Below, piece by piece: positions 55,634 through 64,000 of a stretch of 64,000 bases of DNA. Position numbers and translations under genes: made by a program. The stretch is from Bradyrhizobium sp. Its GTDB lineage: Bacteria > Pseudomonadota > Alphaproteobacteria > Rhizobiales > Xanthobacteraceae. The stretch is from NCBI RefSeq assembly GCF_022844465.1, contig NZ_JALHLP010000014.1:1-64000 (forward strand), in the 5' to 3' direction. Below the pieces are notes generated by a model, which worked only from the letters and a program-made list of their open reading frames with translations, was not told where the DNA came from and searched no databases. How positions within the stretch are numbered: the first letter of the stretch is position 1; every line of letters starts with the position of its first letter.

Positions 55634-56950
55634 TCAGGAACCCTGCCCGCCGCACTTCTCGGTCTTGGTGTTGTAGTTGCCGCACTTCTTGCCAACCCAG
55701 TCGCCGATCAGGTCCCTGGATCCCTCGAGCTCCTTCGACCAGGCGTCGCCGGCCACCAGGCCCGGGGTCTTCCACACCACGTCGAACTGGCCGTTGGCTT
55801 TGATTTCGCCAATGAAGACCGGCTTGGTGATGTGATGGTTCGGCAGCATCTTGGAGACGCCGCCGGTCAGGTTCTTGGCTTCGATGCCGGGCAGCGCGTC
55901 GATCACCTTGTCGACGTCGGTCGACTTCACCTTCTCGACCGCCTTGACCCACATTTCGAAGCCGATGACGTGCGCTTCCATCGGGTCGTTGGTCACCCGC
56001 TTCGGATTCTTGGTATAGGCCTGCCAGGCCTTGATGAACTTCTCGTTTTCCGGGTCCTTGATCGACTGGAAATAGTTCCAGGCGGCGAGATGGCCGAGCA
56101 GCGGCTTGGTGTCGATGCCGGCGAGTTCTTCTTCGCCGACCGAAAACGCCACCACCGGGATGTCGGTCGCCTTGACGCCCTGGTTGCCGAGTTCCTTGTA
56201 GAAGGGGACGTTGGCGTCACCGTTGATGGTGGAAACCACCGCGGTCTTCTTGCCGGCCGAGCCGAACTTCTTGATGTCGGCTACGATCGTCTGCCAGTCG
56301 GAATGACCGAACGGCGTATAGTTGATCATGATGTCTTCCTGCTTGACGCCCTTTGACTTCAAGTAGGCTTCGAGAATCTTGTTGGTGGTGCGCGGATAGA
56401 CGTAGTCGGTGCCGGCCAATACCCAGCGCGTCACCTTCTCGTCCTTCATCAGATAATCGACCGCGGGAATCGCCTGCTGGTTTGGCGCGGCGCCGGTGTA
56501 AAACACGTTGCGCTCGCTCTCCTCGCCCTCGTACTGCACGGGGTAGAATAGGATGCTGTTCAACTCCTTGAACACCGGAAGCACGGATTTGCGCGAAACC
56601 GATGTCCAGCAGCCGAACACAACCGAAACCTTGTCCTTGGTGATCAGTTCGCGCGCCTTCTCCGCAAACAGTGGCCAGTTCGACGCCGGGTCGACCACGA
56701 CGGCCTCAAGCTTCTTGCCAAGCACGCCGCCCTTCTTGTTCTGCTCGTCGATCAGAAAGAGAACGGTGTCTTTCAGCGTGGTTTCGCTGATGGCCATGGT
56801 GCCGGAAAGCGAGTGCAGGACGCCGACCTTGATGGTCTCTTGCGCCTTAGCGCTGGTGAACGCGGCCAAACCCAGAACCATGCCGGCGGTCGCCGCCAAC
56901 CAACGGCGGCGGCTGAGCGTCGCTGTATCGTGAGTGAATTGTATAGGCAT
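55634..56950 (-). CDS. urtA: Urea ABC transporter substrate-binding protein UrtA
   Basis: Periplasmic urea-binding protein of 438 residues. The N-terminus SRRRWLAATAGMVLGLA resembles a Tat-type signal. The mature part starts near QETIKVGVLHSLSGTMAIS and has the type I periplasmic-binding fold (LINTVNGD-like ISTINGDANV, LVAGD). It is the first gene of the urea cluster, 74 bp from a sigma-54 promoter. Confidence 0.95.
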   Translation of the reverse strand: MPIQFTHDTATLSRRRWLAATAGMVLGLAAFTSAKAQETIKVGVLHSLSGTMAISETTLKDTVLFLIDEQNKKGGVLGKKLEAVVVDPASNWPLFAEKARELITKDKVSVVFGCWTSVSRKSVLPVFKELNSILFYPVQYEGEESERNVFYTGAAPNQQAIPAVDYLMKDEKVTRWVLAGTDYVYPRTTNKILEAYLKSKGVKQEDIMINYTPFGHSDWQTIVADIKKFGSAGKKTAVVSTINGDANVPFYKELGNQGVKATDIPVVAFSVGEEELAGIDTKPLLGHLAAWNYFQSIKDPENEKFIKAWQAYTKNPKRVTNDPMEAHVIGFEMWVKAVEKVKSTDVDKVIDALPGIEAKNLTGGVSKMLPNHHITKPVFIGEIKANGQFDVVWKTPGLVAGDAWSKELEGSRDLIGDWVGKKCGNYNTKTEKCGGQGS

Positions 56951-57517
56951 GAAATGTCATCTCCCTGACGCAGGCGTTGAAACGCTGCGAAACGGCCCCA
57001 CGGCCGCCTGCGTTAACGGAATCGCAAGAACCGTGCCACGGCTCAGGCACCGTATAAGCCCATCAAATCGCTTTGGAATCTTCGTCGGACACAAAAACGT
57101 CGCGGCAGACTGCCTGATATTTGGACGCGAGAATTGTTGGCTTTGGAAGCAAACTGTACTTTTTATAGGCAATCCGAGCAATTTGGCTAAATTTCTTGCA
57201 GACCCTATCAAGCCGATCGTGCAAGCGGGCGCCGAGATTAGTTGGCAAACCTGAGAGTGCCGCCGGTTTTTTAACCTCGCTCGCAGCGGTTGCGGGATTT
57301 AGCTTGAAAGAACAGGCTGGGTACTCCATATGAACGAGGTGACCTTGAGAATCATCAGGTCCTTGCGAGCCGCGTGTTCTGATCCCGTTCAACGGTTTCT
57401 GGCTTGCCCCCTCAGCTAGCAAAACCGACGCCCCAAACACGCGGGTGTCTCTGACACCTCTCGCGCGCTCCTGGCCATGAAGCCGGGCGCCTGCCTTTTA
57501 ATGGAAAGAACCCGCTT
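56951..57517. other. Regulatory intergenic region upstream of urtA and rhlE
   Basis: This 567-bp gap contains the sigma-54 promoter at 57024-57038 and must contain the rhlE-like promoter. A candidate TTGCA...TGCAA pair near 57190-57225 could be an activator site. No gene is supported; a 125-codon minus-strand frame at 57063-57440 lacks family similarity and a proper ribosome site. Confidence 0.5.
57024..57038 (-). promoter_or_regulatory. Sigma-54 promoter for the urt-ure cluster
   Basis: On the minus strand TGGCAC-GGTTC-TTGC is an exact match to the -24/-12 consensus (TGGCAC-N5-TTGC). The predicted start of transcription is about 12 bp downstream, giving a ~60-nt leader before urtA at 56950. 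It implies nitrogen control through NtrC. Confidence 0.85.
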
Positions 57518-58999
57518 TTGACCTCCTTTCAGGATTTCGGCCTTGCCGATCCGATTTCGCGTGCGCTCAAGGAAGAGAACTATCTCACCCCCACGCCGAT
57601 CCAGACCCAGACCATCCCTCTCGCATTGACCGGCCGTGACGTCGTCGGCATCGCCCAGACCGGCACCGGCAAGACGGCTGCCTTCGCGCTTCCGATCCTG
57701 CACCGCATTCTCGAGAACCGCATCCGCCCGCAGCCCAAGAGCTGCCGCGTGCTGGTGCTCTCGCCCACCCGTGAACTGTCGGGCCAGATTCTTGACAGCT
57801 TCAACGCCTATGGCCGCCATATCCGGTTGACATCGGCGCTGGCGATCGGCGGCGTGCCGATGGGCCGACAGGTCCGCTCGATCATGCAAGGCGTCGAGGT
57901 GCTGGTGGCGACCCCCGGTCGGCTGCTCGATCTTGTGCAGAGCAACGGGCTCAAGCTCGGCCAGGTCGAATTCCTGGTGCTCGACGAAGCCGACCGCATG
58001 CTCGACATGGGCTTCATCAACGACATCAGGAAGATCGTCGGCAAATTGCCGATCAAGCGGCAGACGCTGTTCTTCTCGGCCACAATGCCCAAAGACATCG
58101 CCGAGCTCGCCGAAGCCATGCTGCGCGATCCCGCCCGCGTGGCGGTGACGCCGGTGGCCTCCACGGTGGATCGGATCACCCAGCGCATCATCCAGGTCGA
58201 TTTCGCAGCCAAATCGGGGGTGCTGGCACAACTCCTGAAACAGGAACCGGTCGACCGCGCGCTGATCTTTACCCGCACCAAGCACGGCGCCGACAAGGTC
58301 GTGAAGACCCTGGAACGGGCCGGCATCGCCGCCAACGCCATTCACGGCAACAAGTCGCAGAACCACAGGGAACGCGTGCTGGCGGCGTTCCGAACCGGCG
58401 AGATCCGCACCCTGGTGGCCACCGACATCGCGGCCCGCGGCATCGACGTCGACGGCATCAGCCATGTCGTCAATTTCGACCTGCCCAACGTGCCCGAAAC
58501 CTATGTCCACCGCATCGGACGCACCGCCCGGGCCGGCGCCGAAGGCATTGCGATCTCGTTGATCGCGGGCGCCGAGGAGATGGGCTATCTGCGCGACATC
58601 GAGCGGCTCATCCGCATTACCTTGCCTCGGGAAGACCGTCGCACGCCCGGCAGCCGCGACACCGCGCCGGCCCCCGCGTCGCGCCCGGCGCAACACCGGG
58701 GCGGCAGGCCCGCCCCGCGCGCCCACGCCGGCAGGGGCCAGGACCCGCGGGTTCATGAGCCGAGAGGACACGAACCGAGGGGTCATGAATCCGCTTCGGC
58801 GACAAAAGGCCCTCGCCGTCCCCGGCGCGGTGGTGGTAATAATCCGCCGCCGCCGAGCCGACACGAACAGCCGCGTCCGGTCCAGCAGGGCGGCAAGAGC
58901 CAGGCGGGCCAGAGCGAGGGTATTCAGGGCGTCGCCTTCTTGCATCGCGAGAGCCGTCCGAATACCCAACCGAACCGTACCCACCGACCGCAGCGCTAG
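57518..58999 (+). CDS. rhlE: DEAD-box RNA helicase, RhlE-like
   Basis: ATP-dependent RNA helicase of 493 residues. Q motif TPIQTQTIPLAL, motif I AQTGTGKT, Ia PTRELSGQI, II VLDEADRMLDMGF, III SATMP, VI HRIGRTARAG. The last ~120 residues are basic and disordered, with two near-repeats HEPRGHEPRGHES, and bind RNA non-specifically. The start is TTG at 57518 after GGAAAG; no in-frame ATG gives a normal N-terminus. IF-1-like and CspA genes follow, a cold or RNA-folding context. Confidence 0.93.
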   Translation: MTSFQDFGLADPISRALKEENYLTPTPIQTQTIPLALTGRDVVGIAQTGTGKTAAFALPILHRILENRIRPQPKSCRVLVLSPTRELSGQILDSFNAYGRHIRLTSALAIGGVPMGRQVRSIMQGVEVLVATPGRLLDLVQSNGLKLGQVEFLVLDEADRMLDMGFINDIRKIVGKLPIKRQTLFFSATMPKDIAELAEAMLRDPARVAVTPVASTVDRITQRIIQVDFAAKSGVLAQLLKQEPVDRALIFTRTKHGADKVVKTLERAGIAANAIHGNKSQNHRERVLAAFRTGEIRTLVATDIAARGIDVDGISHVVNFDLPNVPETYVHRIGRTARAGAEGIAISLIAGAEEMGYLRDIERLIRITLPREDRRTPGSRDTAPAPASRPAQHRGGRPAPRAHAGRGQDPRVHEPRGHEPRGHESASATKGPRRPRRGGGNNPPPPSRHEQPRPVQQGGKSQAGQSEGIQGVAFLHRESRPNTQPNRTHRPQR

Positions 59000-59022
59000 C
59001 CTCGATCGATCTGGAGACAACC

Positions 59023-59307
59023 ATGGCTAAAGAAGAGCTGATCCAGTTCGAAGGACTGGTCACTGAAATCCTTCCCGACGCGCGCTATCGTGTGCAGCTG
59101 GATGCCGGACACGAGATAGTCGCCTACACCGCAGGCAAGATGAAGAAGAACCGGATCAAGACGCTGGCGGGCGATCGGGTCACGATCGAGATGTCGCCCT
59201 ATGACCTGGAGAAGGGCCGCCTGATCTTCCGGCACAAGGACGAGCGTCCCAACACCGGGGCTCCGCGTGGTGGGCCGCCGCGCGGCGGCCAGTTCCGCCG
59301 CCGCTAG
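59023..59307 (+). CDS. infA: Translation initiation factor IF-1-like protein
   Basis: S1/OB-fold protein of 94 residues: MAKEELIQFEGLVTEILPDA, RYRVQLDAGHEIVAYTAGKM, KNRIKTLAGDRVTIEMSPYD. It exceeds the usual ~72 residues by a Gly/Pro/Arg tail (RGGPPRGGQFRRR) that resembles an RNA-binding RGG tract. It is 23 nt after the helicase. This is often a second infA copy in Bradyrhizobium, and may act as an RNA chaperone. Confidence 0.9.
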   Translation: MAKEELIQFEGLVTEILPDARYRVQLDAGHEIVAYTAGKMKKNRIKTLAGDRVTIEMSPYDLEKGRLIFRHKDERPNTGAPRGGPPRGGQFRRR

Positions 59308-59577
59308 CTCCCCCGCCAAACGCCGGCGAAGCCGCGCCCGACCTCCGATGTCGCGCGCGATCACGGCCGGCTGGCCGGGCGAATCAAAAAAACGCGGCTG
59401 TCAGGATTGTTTTGGACCCTGCCATGGAATAATATTGTCCATCGATTTTCGGCCGGACGACATTAGCTATCCACCGGTACAGCCGGTTTAGACGCTGACG
59501 ACCCTTCCAAAAATTCGATCTCACCAGCCCATCGAAAGGTGGGTTACGACCTGTATATCTGAGAAGGGACTACCCAC

Positions 59578-59790
59578 GTGAGCATGGGAACCGTGAAGTG
59601 GTTTAACGCAACCAAGGGCTATGGCTTCATCCAGCCGGATGACGGCGGCAATGACGTGTTCGTGCACATCAGCGCGGTCGAGCGTGCCGGCCTTGGGACG
59701 CTTCGTGAAGGCCAGAAGATCTCCTACGAGATCGTGGCGGATCGCCGCTCTGGCAAATCTTCGGCCGATAATCTACGCGCCGCCGGGTAA
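59578..59790 (+). CDS. cspA: Cold-shock protein CspA family
   Basis: Single OB-fold of 70 residues with RNP1 KGYGFIQPD and RNP2 VFVHIS. The GTG at 59578 is 8 nt after AAGGGA and is taken as the start; an ATG at 59584 is an alternative. The 270-bp leader region upstream is A/T-richer than its surroundings and likely forms the long 5' UTR typical of csp genes. Confidence 0.93.
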   Translation: MSMGTVKWFNATKGYGFIQPDDGGNDVFVHISAVERAGLGTLREGQKISYEIVADRRSGKSSADNLRAAG

Positions 59791-59862
59791 GGCGATTTTC
59801 CGCGCGCTCAGCCTCCTGCGCCGGTTGCAGCGCGCCTTGAAGATTGGCTCTGAATGAAGCGA

Positions 59863-59892
59863 GAGGCCGCGCCCATGGTGCGGCCTCTTTCC
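59863..59892 (+). terminator. Rho-independent terminator after cspA
   Basis: Stem GAGGCCGC (59863-59870) with complement GCGGCCTC (59880-59887), 9-nt loop, followed by TTTCCTT. It is 73 bp after the cspA stop and just before the converging TadG-like gene. Confidence 0.75.
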
Positions 59893-59895
59893 TTC

Positions 59896-60474
59896 TTACG
59901 TCGTGGTGCAAACTGTCGTGTTGTACATGACGCATTTGGACTGGCGCGGTCGGGTGTAGGTGAAATCGCTGAGCGTGATCCCGGCTTTGGCCAAGACGTA
60001 GCCGATGGTCGGCTCAAACTTGTAGCTGACTTGGCTGTAGATCAGATAGGTGTCGCCGACCTGGAGCGCGGTCGGGATCGGGACCGCGGTCCCGGCCGTG
60101 AGCGGCACCGCGCCCTTGCTCCATTGCACCCGCGCCTGCTTCGTCGCCGGATCCACGTAGAGTTGCGTGATCGTGGATTTCACCGGCGCCGACGTGTAGG
60201 GCGTCATGATGGCGGTGCTGGCATTATAGAAATTGTTCAGTTGGGCGTCCGTGACGGCCATATTCTGCGACGTCAGGTCAGACAGTGTTCGCGCCATCAG
60301 CGTCACCTTGCGCTTCACGGCGACGCCGGTCGAGAACTCTTCGGTTCCGAAGAACAGCACCAGCATCAGCGGGACGATCATGGCAAATTCGACCGCCGCG
60401 ACGCCGCGCTTGTCGTTGAACAGGCCGCACGCCATACGGCGCATGCGGAGCCATATTTTCATCATCGGTTTCAT
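59896..60474 (-). CDS. TadE/TadG-type pilus assembly protein
   Basis: A 192-residue product. It has the TadE-like signature: a basic N-terminus, then NDKRGVAAVEFAMIVPLMLVLFFG with the Glu five residues after the cleavage-type Gly. The rest is periplasmic and ends with two Cys. TadE-like proteins are minor pilin-like components of Flp/Tad pili. It follows the other TadE gene by 8 nt. Confidence 0.82.
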   Translation of the reverse strand: MKPMMKIWLRMRRMACGLFNDKRGVAAVEFAMIVPLMLVLFFGTEEFSTGVAVKRKVTLMARTLSDLTSQNMAVTDAQLNNFYNASTAIMTPYTSAPVKSTITQLYVDPATKQARVQWSKGAVPLTAGTAVPIPTALQVGDTYLIYSQVSYKFEPTIGYVLAKAGITLSDFTYTRPRQSKCVMYNTTVCTTT

Positions 60475-60482
60475 GCTCTGCC

Positions 60483-61019
60483 CTAGAAGGGTTCGTTCTG
60501 GAAGGCGGCGGTTGCGGTCAACAGTCGCTGGCTGTTGCCGATATTCGCGACGTTGAAGCCGAGCCCGGTGACGAACAGCGGCCACTTGTAGAACAGCCGC
60601 ACTACGACGATGTCGCCGGCGACGCCGGGAAGATAATTGTTCGGAGGCACGAAATTCTTGCCGGCGTCGATCGGGTCGGCAATGTTGACGGACGAGAACG
60701 CGGGATAGCTCTTCACGTCGATGGAAATTCCGTTCACGCAATCGAACATCACGGTAATCTTGCTGCAAACGAGATTCTTGAACTGCGCCTGCGTCAGCGA
60801 CGCGCTCTGCACCTGACCGGTCATGATCAGGCGCGCCGAATCCTGCGCGACGGTCTCGAGCACCTGGCTGGCAAAGAACACCATCGCGATCTCGATGATC
60901 GCGAACAGCAGGCCGAAGAACAATGGTGCAACCAGCGCGAACTCGACCGCGGCCGAGCCACGCCGGTTGCGGCGGAATCGGCGCAGGATGTTTGCCTTGG
61001 GAACTCCGGGCGACGGCAT
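60483..61019 (-). CDS. TadE-like pilus assembly protein
   Basis: A 178-residue product. RNRRGSAAVEFALVAPLFFG is the prepilin-type TadE N-terminus, followed by a long helix. The periplasmic part has Cys residues that may pair. It is the upstream partner of the 59896-60474 gene. No Flp pilin, prepilin peptidase or TadA ATPase is in the window. Confidence 0.82.
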   Translation of the reverse strand: MPSPGVPKANILRRFRRNRRGSAAVEFALVAPLFFGLLFAIIEIAMVFFASQVLETVAQDSARLIMTGQVQSASLTQAQFKNLVCSKITVMFDCVNGISIDVKSYPAFSSVNIADPIDAGKNFVPPNNYLPGVAGDIVVVRLFYKWPLFVTGLGFNVANIGNSQRLLTATAAFQNEPF

Positions 61020-61183
61020 CGAACAAACCTCGGGGCGCGAGAGGGCTACCGGTAGGAATTACCCTGAATCGATTGTCGAAGTGTTGCGCCGGACCCAGCC
61101 AGAGCGGCCCGTTGGGTTAAGCCTGCGTCAACCATGTTGAGCGATCGCCACGCCCGCGAGCGCGGCGCCCTGGTGGCGCTGCT

Positions 61184-61699
61184 TCAGTTGGGCTTGGCCG
61201 CCGCTGCCGCCGCGGCGGCGGATCCGCTGGCCTGGCTGCTGAGTGAGCCGGCCTGATCGATTGCCGCGCGGAAATAGCCGACCCCGTCGCCGAGGGTGAT
61301 ACGGCGCTGGCAGACCGGCATGCAGCTGTAGGACTCCCGCTCGACGCCGCGATAGACAGTGACGAGTTGATCGCTGGGACCCTCGACCTGAATCTGACGA
61401 TCCACCAGCACTTCGCCATTGCGGTCCATGGCGATGAAGTTGGTGGCGCCGTAACCCTTGCCGGTCACCACGACAATGCCGCCGCTCTGCAGCGTGACGT
61501 CCGCGATCAGCGGGTTGCCGACGACGATCGTGGAAACCTTGGCCGGAAGCTTCACGAGCTTGGCCTGATCGACATAGACGGCGATGCGGTCCGGATCCGG
61601 TGCGGCAAGGCAGACGGCCGGCCACAACAGCATGGCCGTTGCGAGGGAACGCAACCCAAACCGCGCACGCGCGCGACTACGCTGGGACTTCAACGGCAT
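61184..61699 (-). CDS. Pilus assembly N-terminal domain protein (CpaC N-terminal-like)
   Basis: Exported 171-residue protein. A signal peptide (LRSLATAMLLWPAVCLAAP) is followed by a domain with IAVYVDQAKLVKLPAKVSTI and GNPLIADVTLQSGGIVVVTG, which is the N0-like domain of T2SS/CpaC secretins, and it lacks the secretin channel. The C-terminus ends in a run of eight Ala before Lys-Pro-Asn. It stands beside the TadE pair and may modulate the Tad secretin. Confidence 0.82.
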   Translation of the reverse strand: MPLKSQRSRARARFGLRSLATAMLLWPAVCLAAPDPDRIAVYVDQAKLVKLPAKVSTIVVGNPLIADVTLQSGGIVVVTGKGYGATNFIAMDRNGEVLVDRQIQVEGPSDQLVTVYRGVERESYSCMPVCQRRITLGDGVGYFRAAIDQAGSLSSQASGSAAAAAAAAKPN

Positions 61700-61912
61700 A
61701 TTCCAACTCCGGGGCGTTACAAGCCGGCAATAGCGATACGCTGCGGAACCGGCGCCCGACGGGGTGAATCTGACGACAATTCATGAACGAAGTGCAAATG
61801 GCGGCGAATGAATGGCGCCGTCAGCGGCCGCTAGCTTTTCCTTAAGCATGATTTGCGCGCAAGCACCGGGCCGGAGTCGATCAGACGTCTGTGGGCGCCA
61901 GTTCTGACGCGG

Positions 61913-62749
61913 TTATCGCCGTTGCTTCCGGAACGGATAGACCAGTTGTCCGACGAGGTCGCCGGGGAAAGAGGACGGCTCGTCCAGGCCATACTGGTCC
62001 GGCAGCCGATTAGCCGGCAGCCGGAAGGTTCCGAACAGAATATCCCACACGGGAAAGGTCCCCGCGAAATTGGTGTCGCCACCTTCCATGCGGGAGGTGT
62101 GGTGCCAACGATGAAACACCGGCGTTGCTACCACGTATTTCAACGGGCCGAGCGTCCAGTTCAGGTTGGCGTGGACGAACGCCGAATGGAAGATGTTGAA
62201 CGGCCCGAGCCAGAGCATCACGACCGGCGAAATCCCTGCCAGCAGCAGCGCGGCGTCGATGCCGATGGTTCCCAGCAGCAGGTTCACGGGGTGAAAGCGC
62301 GCCGCGGAAATCCAGTCCACGTCCTGGGATGAATGATGGATGGCGTGGTACTTCCAGAATCCGCCGCCATGAAACATCCGATGCAGCCAGTACATCATGA
62401 AATCGGCCAGCACCAGGAACACGATCGCCTGCAGCCACAATGGCAGCGTCGACAGCGGGCCATGGCCGTTGTCGTAGAAGGCGATCAGTTCGTCGGCGTC
62501 GCTGATCCCGAACAGCAGCCCGCTGCCGAGCACCAGCAGCCCGATCCGGAAGACGCGCGCAAACAACGGCACCAGGAACCAGTAGGAAATGTCGGCTATG
62601 AGTTCGCGCTTGCGCCACCAGGGCTTGCCGGGATTGCAGGCCCAGAAATGCGTCAACACCGAGAACACCAGCGCCAGCGCAAGCGTCACAGGCAGTACCT
62701 TGACGAGGGTCTGGCCGAGCATCTCAAGGATTTCCAGGCCCACGGACAT
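61913..62749 (-). CDS. Sterol desaturase/fatty-acid hydroxylase family protein
   Basis: Integral membrane di-iron oxygenase of 278 residues with about four helices. The eight-His pattern is clear: HRMFH (near 126-130), HAIHHSSQD and HRWHHTSRMEGGDTNFAG. The family hydroxylates or desaturates lipids, sterols or carotenoids. The substrate cannot be inferred. It is followed on the minus strand by the next envelope-related genes after a 200-bp gap. Confidence 0.88.
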   Translation of the reverse strand: MSVGLEILEMLGQTLVKVLPVTLALALVFSVLTHFWACNPGKPWWRKRELIADISYWFLVPLFARVFRIGLLVLGSGLLFGISDADELIAFYDNGHGPLSTLPLWLQAIVFLVLADFMMYWLHRMFHGGGFWKYHAIHHSSQDVDWISAARFHPVNLLLGTIGIDAALLLAGISPVVMLWLGPFNIFHSAFVHANLNWTLGPLKYVVATPVFHRWHHTSRMEGGDTNFAGTFPVWDILFGTFRLPANRLPDQYGLDEPSSFPGDLVGQLVYPFRKQRR

Positions 62750-62812
62750 TGCCGCCTCTCGTGATCAGCCTCAAGGCTTTGAAGCACAACGTGCAGCGAG
62801 CAAATGAGACAG

Positions 62813-64000
62813 TCAATTGGCCTTGCGGGCGTGTACCACGGATGTTTCGTCCACATGGACGCGCTGCCAGCCATCGAGATGATCGAGCAGCGTGATCGCG
62901 GGCGTCCCAGGCGTCAGCAGCACGGCGTCGATGTCGTAGTCCCGGAGAATATCGAGCAACTGGTTGACGTCCTTGAGCTGCAGCGCGCGAAAATATCTCG
63001 TCACGAACTTTTCACCGTATAGTTCGGATCGTCCGTCTATGAACACCGGCATTCCGCGCGCGATGAGGTATCCACCGAACGGAAGATCGTTGAGGATACG
63101 CTTGGCGTTCTCTCGTTTCAGTACGTCCACCGCGGCGGCCGGCGAATGGGCCGGCCTCGGCGTGTACTCACGGTGGGCAACGACCGCCCCGGTCAGGACC
63201 CCGACAGCCGCGGCCAGTGCGACCGCTGACGCGGCCGGAAAGCCGGCTCGCGCCGGCCCCGAGGTCCGCAGGCCGAACTGCTCCACTATCGGCTTCAGCA
63301 CCACCAGCGGCATCAGCAGAGCGAATATCTCGAAGTTCCTGACGTGGGAAAGCGTCATGTGGAGCAGGACCAGCACCAGCAGGATACGCGGCGGCGACAG
63401 CTTGACACCCCAGAACAGGGCGCCGGCGATCGACAGCAGGATCACGCCTTCGAACGGGCTGAAGGAACTGAAATTGGCCGGCATCCATTCGGCGATCAGC
63501 TGCAACAATTCGCCGAGCTGAAGAATCTTGCGGGAGGCCAGGATGGATTCCCATCCGTAGGGCGTTACGCAGGTGGCGGCCAGCGCGCAGGCGCCGAACG
63601 CAGCCCAGCGCAGCCCCAGCGATACGGGCTGCGAAGATCGCGCATTCCACACCGCATCCAGCGCGAAGGCCCCAACCAAGACCAGTCCGAGCAGGAATCC
63701 GCCATGCAGATTGGTCCACAGCACGATCAGGGGCAGCAGCCAGAATGACGGCGCTTCGCCCCGCTCGCTCGCCGACATCAATCCGTACACCCATGCCAGC
63801 ATCACCGGCAACGCCAGCACATGCGGCCGGGCGAACGCGTGCCCGATCGAAAGCAGCAACGCCGCGACTGCAATCATGATGACAAAGGCTGCGGGAACAC
63901 GTCGGGAAAGAATGTAACAAAGAAGCGCGAAAGTCGCCGCGAACGAAGCCGCGGAGAGAACGACGGGCCCCGCCCAGCCCGCAAGCCGGTAGGCTCCGGC
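62813..64000 (-). CDS. Polytopic membrane protein (partial, runs off the window)
   Basis: The frame is open to the window end, so the start lies beyond 64000; an internal ATG at 63877 is not the true start because coding membrane-protein sequence continues upstream (LAGWAGPVVLSAASFAATFA). At least 395 residues. It has many helices, a conserved-looking WTNLHGGFLLGLVLVGAFAL loop, and a C-terminal soluble part (LPFGGYLIARGMPVFIDGRS). The layout resembles GT-C-fold membrane glycosyltransferase-like proteins but no catalytic motif is certain. Confidence 0.75.
   Translation of the reverse strand, partial: AGAYRLAGWAGPVVLSAASFAATFALLCYILSRRVPAAFVIMIAVAALLLSIGHAFARPHVLALPVMLAWVYGLMSASERGEAPSFWLLPLIVLWTNLHGGFLLGLVLVGAFALDAVWNARSSQPVSLGLRWAAFGACALAATCVTPYGWESILASRKILQLGELLQLIAEWMPANFSSFSPFEGVILLSIAGALFWGVKLSPPRILLVLVLLHMTLSHVRNFEIFALLMPLVVLKPIVEQFGLRTSGPARAGFPAASAVALAAAVGVLTGAVVAHREYTPRPAHSPAAAVDVLKRENAKRILNDLPFGGYLIARGMPVFIDGRSELYGEKFVTRYFRALQLKDVNQLLDILRDYDIDAVLLTPGTPAITLLDHLDGWQRVHVDETSVVHARKAN

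Noticed and set aside
57063..57440. 125-codon minus-strand frame upstream of urtA
   Set aside because: It covers the sigma-54 promoter surroundings and shows no protein features.
57416..59020. Minus-strand open frame (534 codons) opposite the DEAD-box helicase
   Set aside because: Composition is typical of antisense translation; all helicase motifs are on the plus strand.

Overview
The window is a high-GC chromosomal segment of an alphaproteobacterium, most likely Bradyrhizobium or a close relative (Nitrobacteraceae). This rests on the protein families and their arrangement: the PhyR-NepR-EcfG stress module, a fused CysN/CysC, the urt-ure cluster, DUF2865, DUF2849 and TadE/TadG-type proteins. 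Palindromic intergenic repeats of the kind found throughout Bradyrhizobium genomes agree. No rRNA, tRNA, CRISPR array, integrase or transposase was seen.

Layout. (1) 0-9.3 kb: metabolic and envelope genes. These are two SDR oxidoreductases, a GNAT, a TfdA-like Fe(II)/2-oxoglutarate dioxygenase, YqgE/AlgH, a periplasmic DsbD-N-like protein, a polysaccharide flippase, a patatin-3-hydroxybutyrate dehydrogenase pair and a CAP-domain lipoprotein. (2) 9.4-21 kb: a complete assimilatory sulfate locus. On the minus strand lie cysG, DUF2849, cysI, DUF934, cysH, sbp, cysT, cysW and cysA; diverging on the plus strand are cysD and a cysN/C fusion. Together they take up sulfate, activate it, reduce it to sulfide and make siroheme for the reductase. 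(3) 21-36 kb: malate synthase G, small stress or envelope proteins, an L,D-transpeptidase, a broken AEC transporter, a LuxR-amidase-flavin oxidoreductase operon, a DsbA-type isomerase, a caspase-like protein and a histidine kinase. (4) 36-43.7 kb: a PRC-barrel protein, a MarR-controlled EmrAB-type efflux system, and the general stress response core (phyR, nepR, ecfG, HWE kinase).

(5) 44-57 kb: a long minus-strand array that couples urea uptake to urea hydrolysis, urtABCDE-ureDAB-(DUF559)-ureC-(two ABM genes)-ureEFG. It starts downstream of a near-perfect sigma-54 promoter, which implies nitrogen control. The array contains several families of palindromic repeats. (6) 57.5-64 kb: an RhlE-like DEAD-box helicase, a second IF-1-like protein, CspA, a small Tad/Flp-type group, a sterol-desaturase-family protein and a polytopic membrane protein that runs off the window.

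Most interesting points. (a) Three exact GGAAC-N16-CGTT promoters (23.6, 25.2, 36.2 kb) and two near matches flanking phyR/nepR suggest a local EcfG regulon that includes a 51-residue membrane protein and an L,D-transpeptidase. (b) A DUF559 endonuclease-like gene sits between ureB and ureC, framed by 36-bp inverted repeats with one mismatch; these repeats appear to supply its ribosome binding site and part of its C-terminus. (c) An amidase has Gly at the catalytic Ser position. (d) A strong plus-strand terminator at 25.9 kb has no annotated gene upstream of it. (e) The HWE kinase next to the stress module has a degenerate ATP-binding N box.
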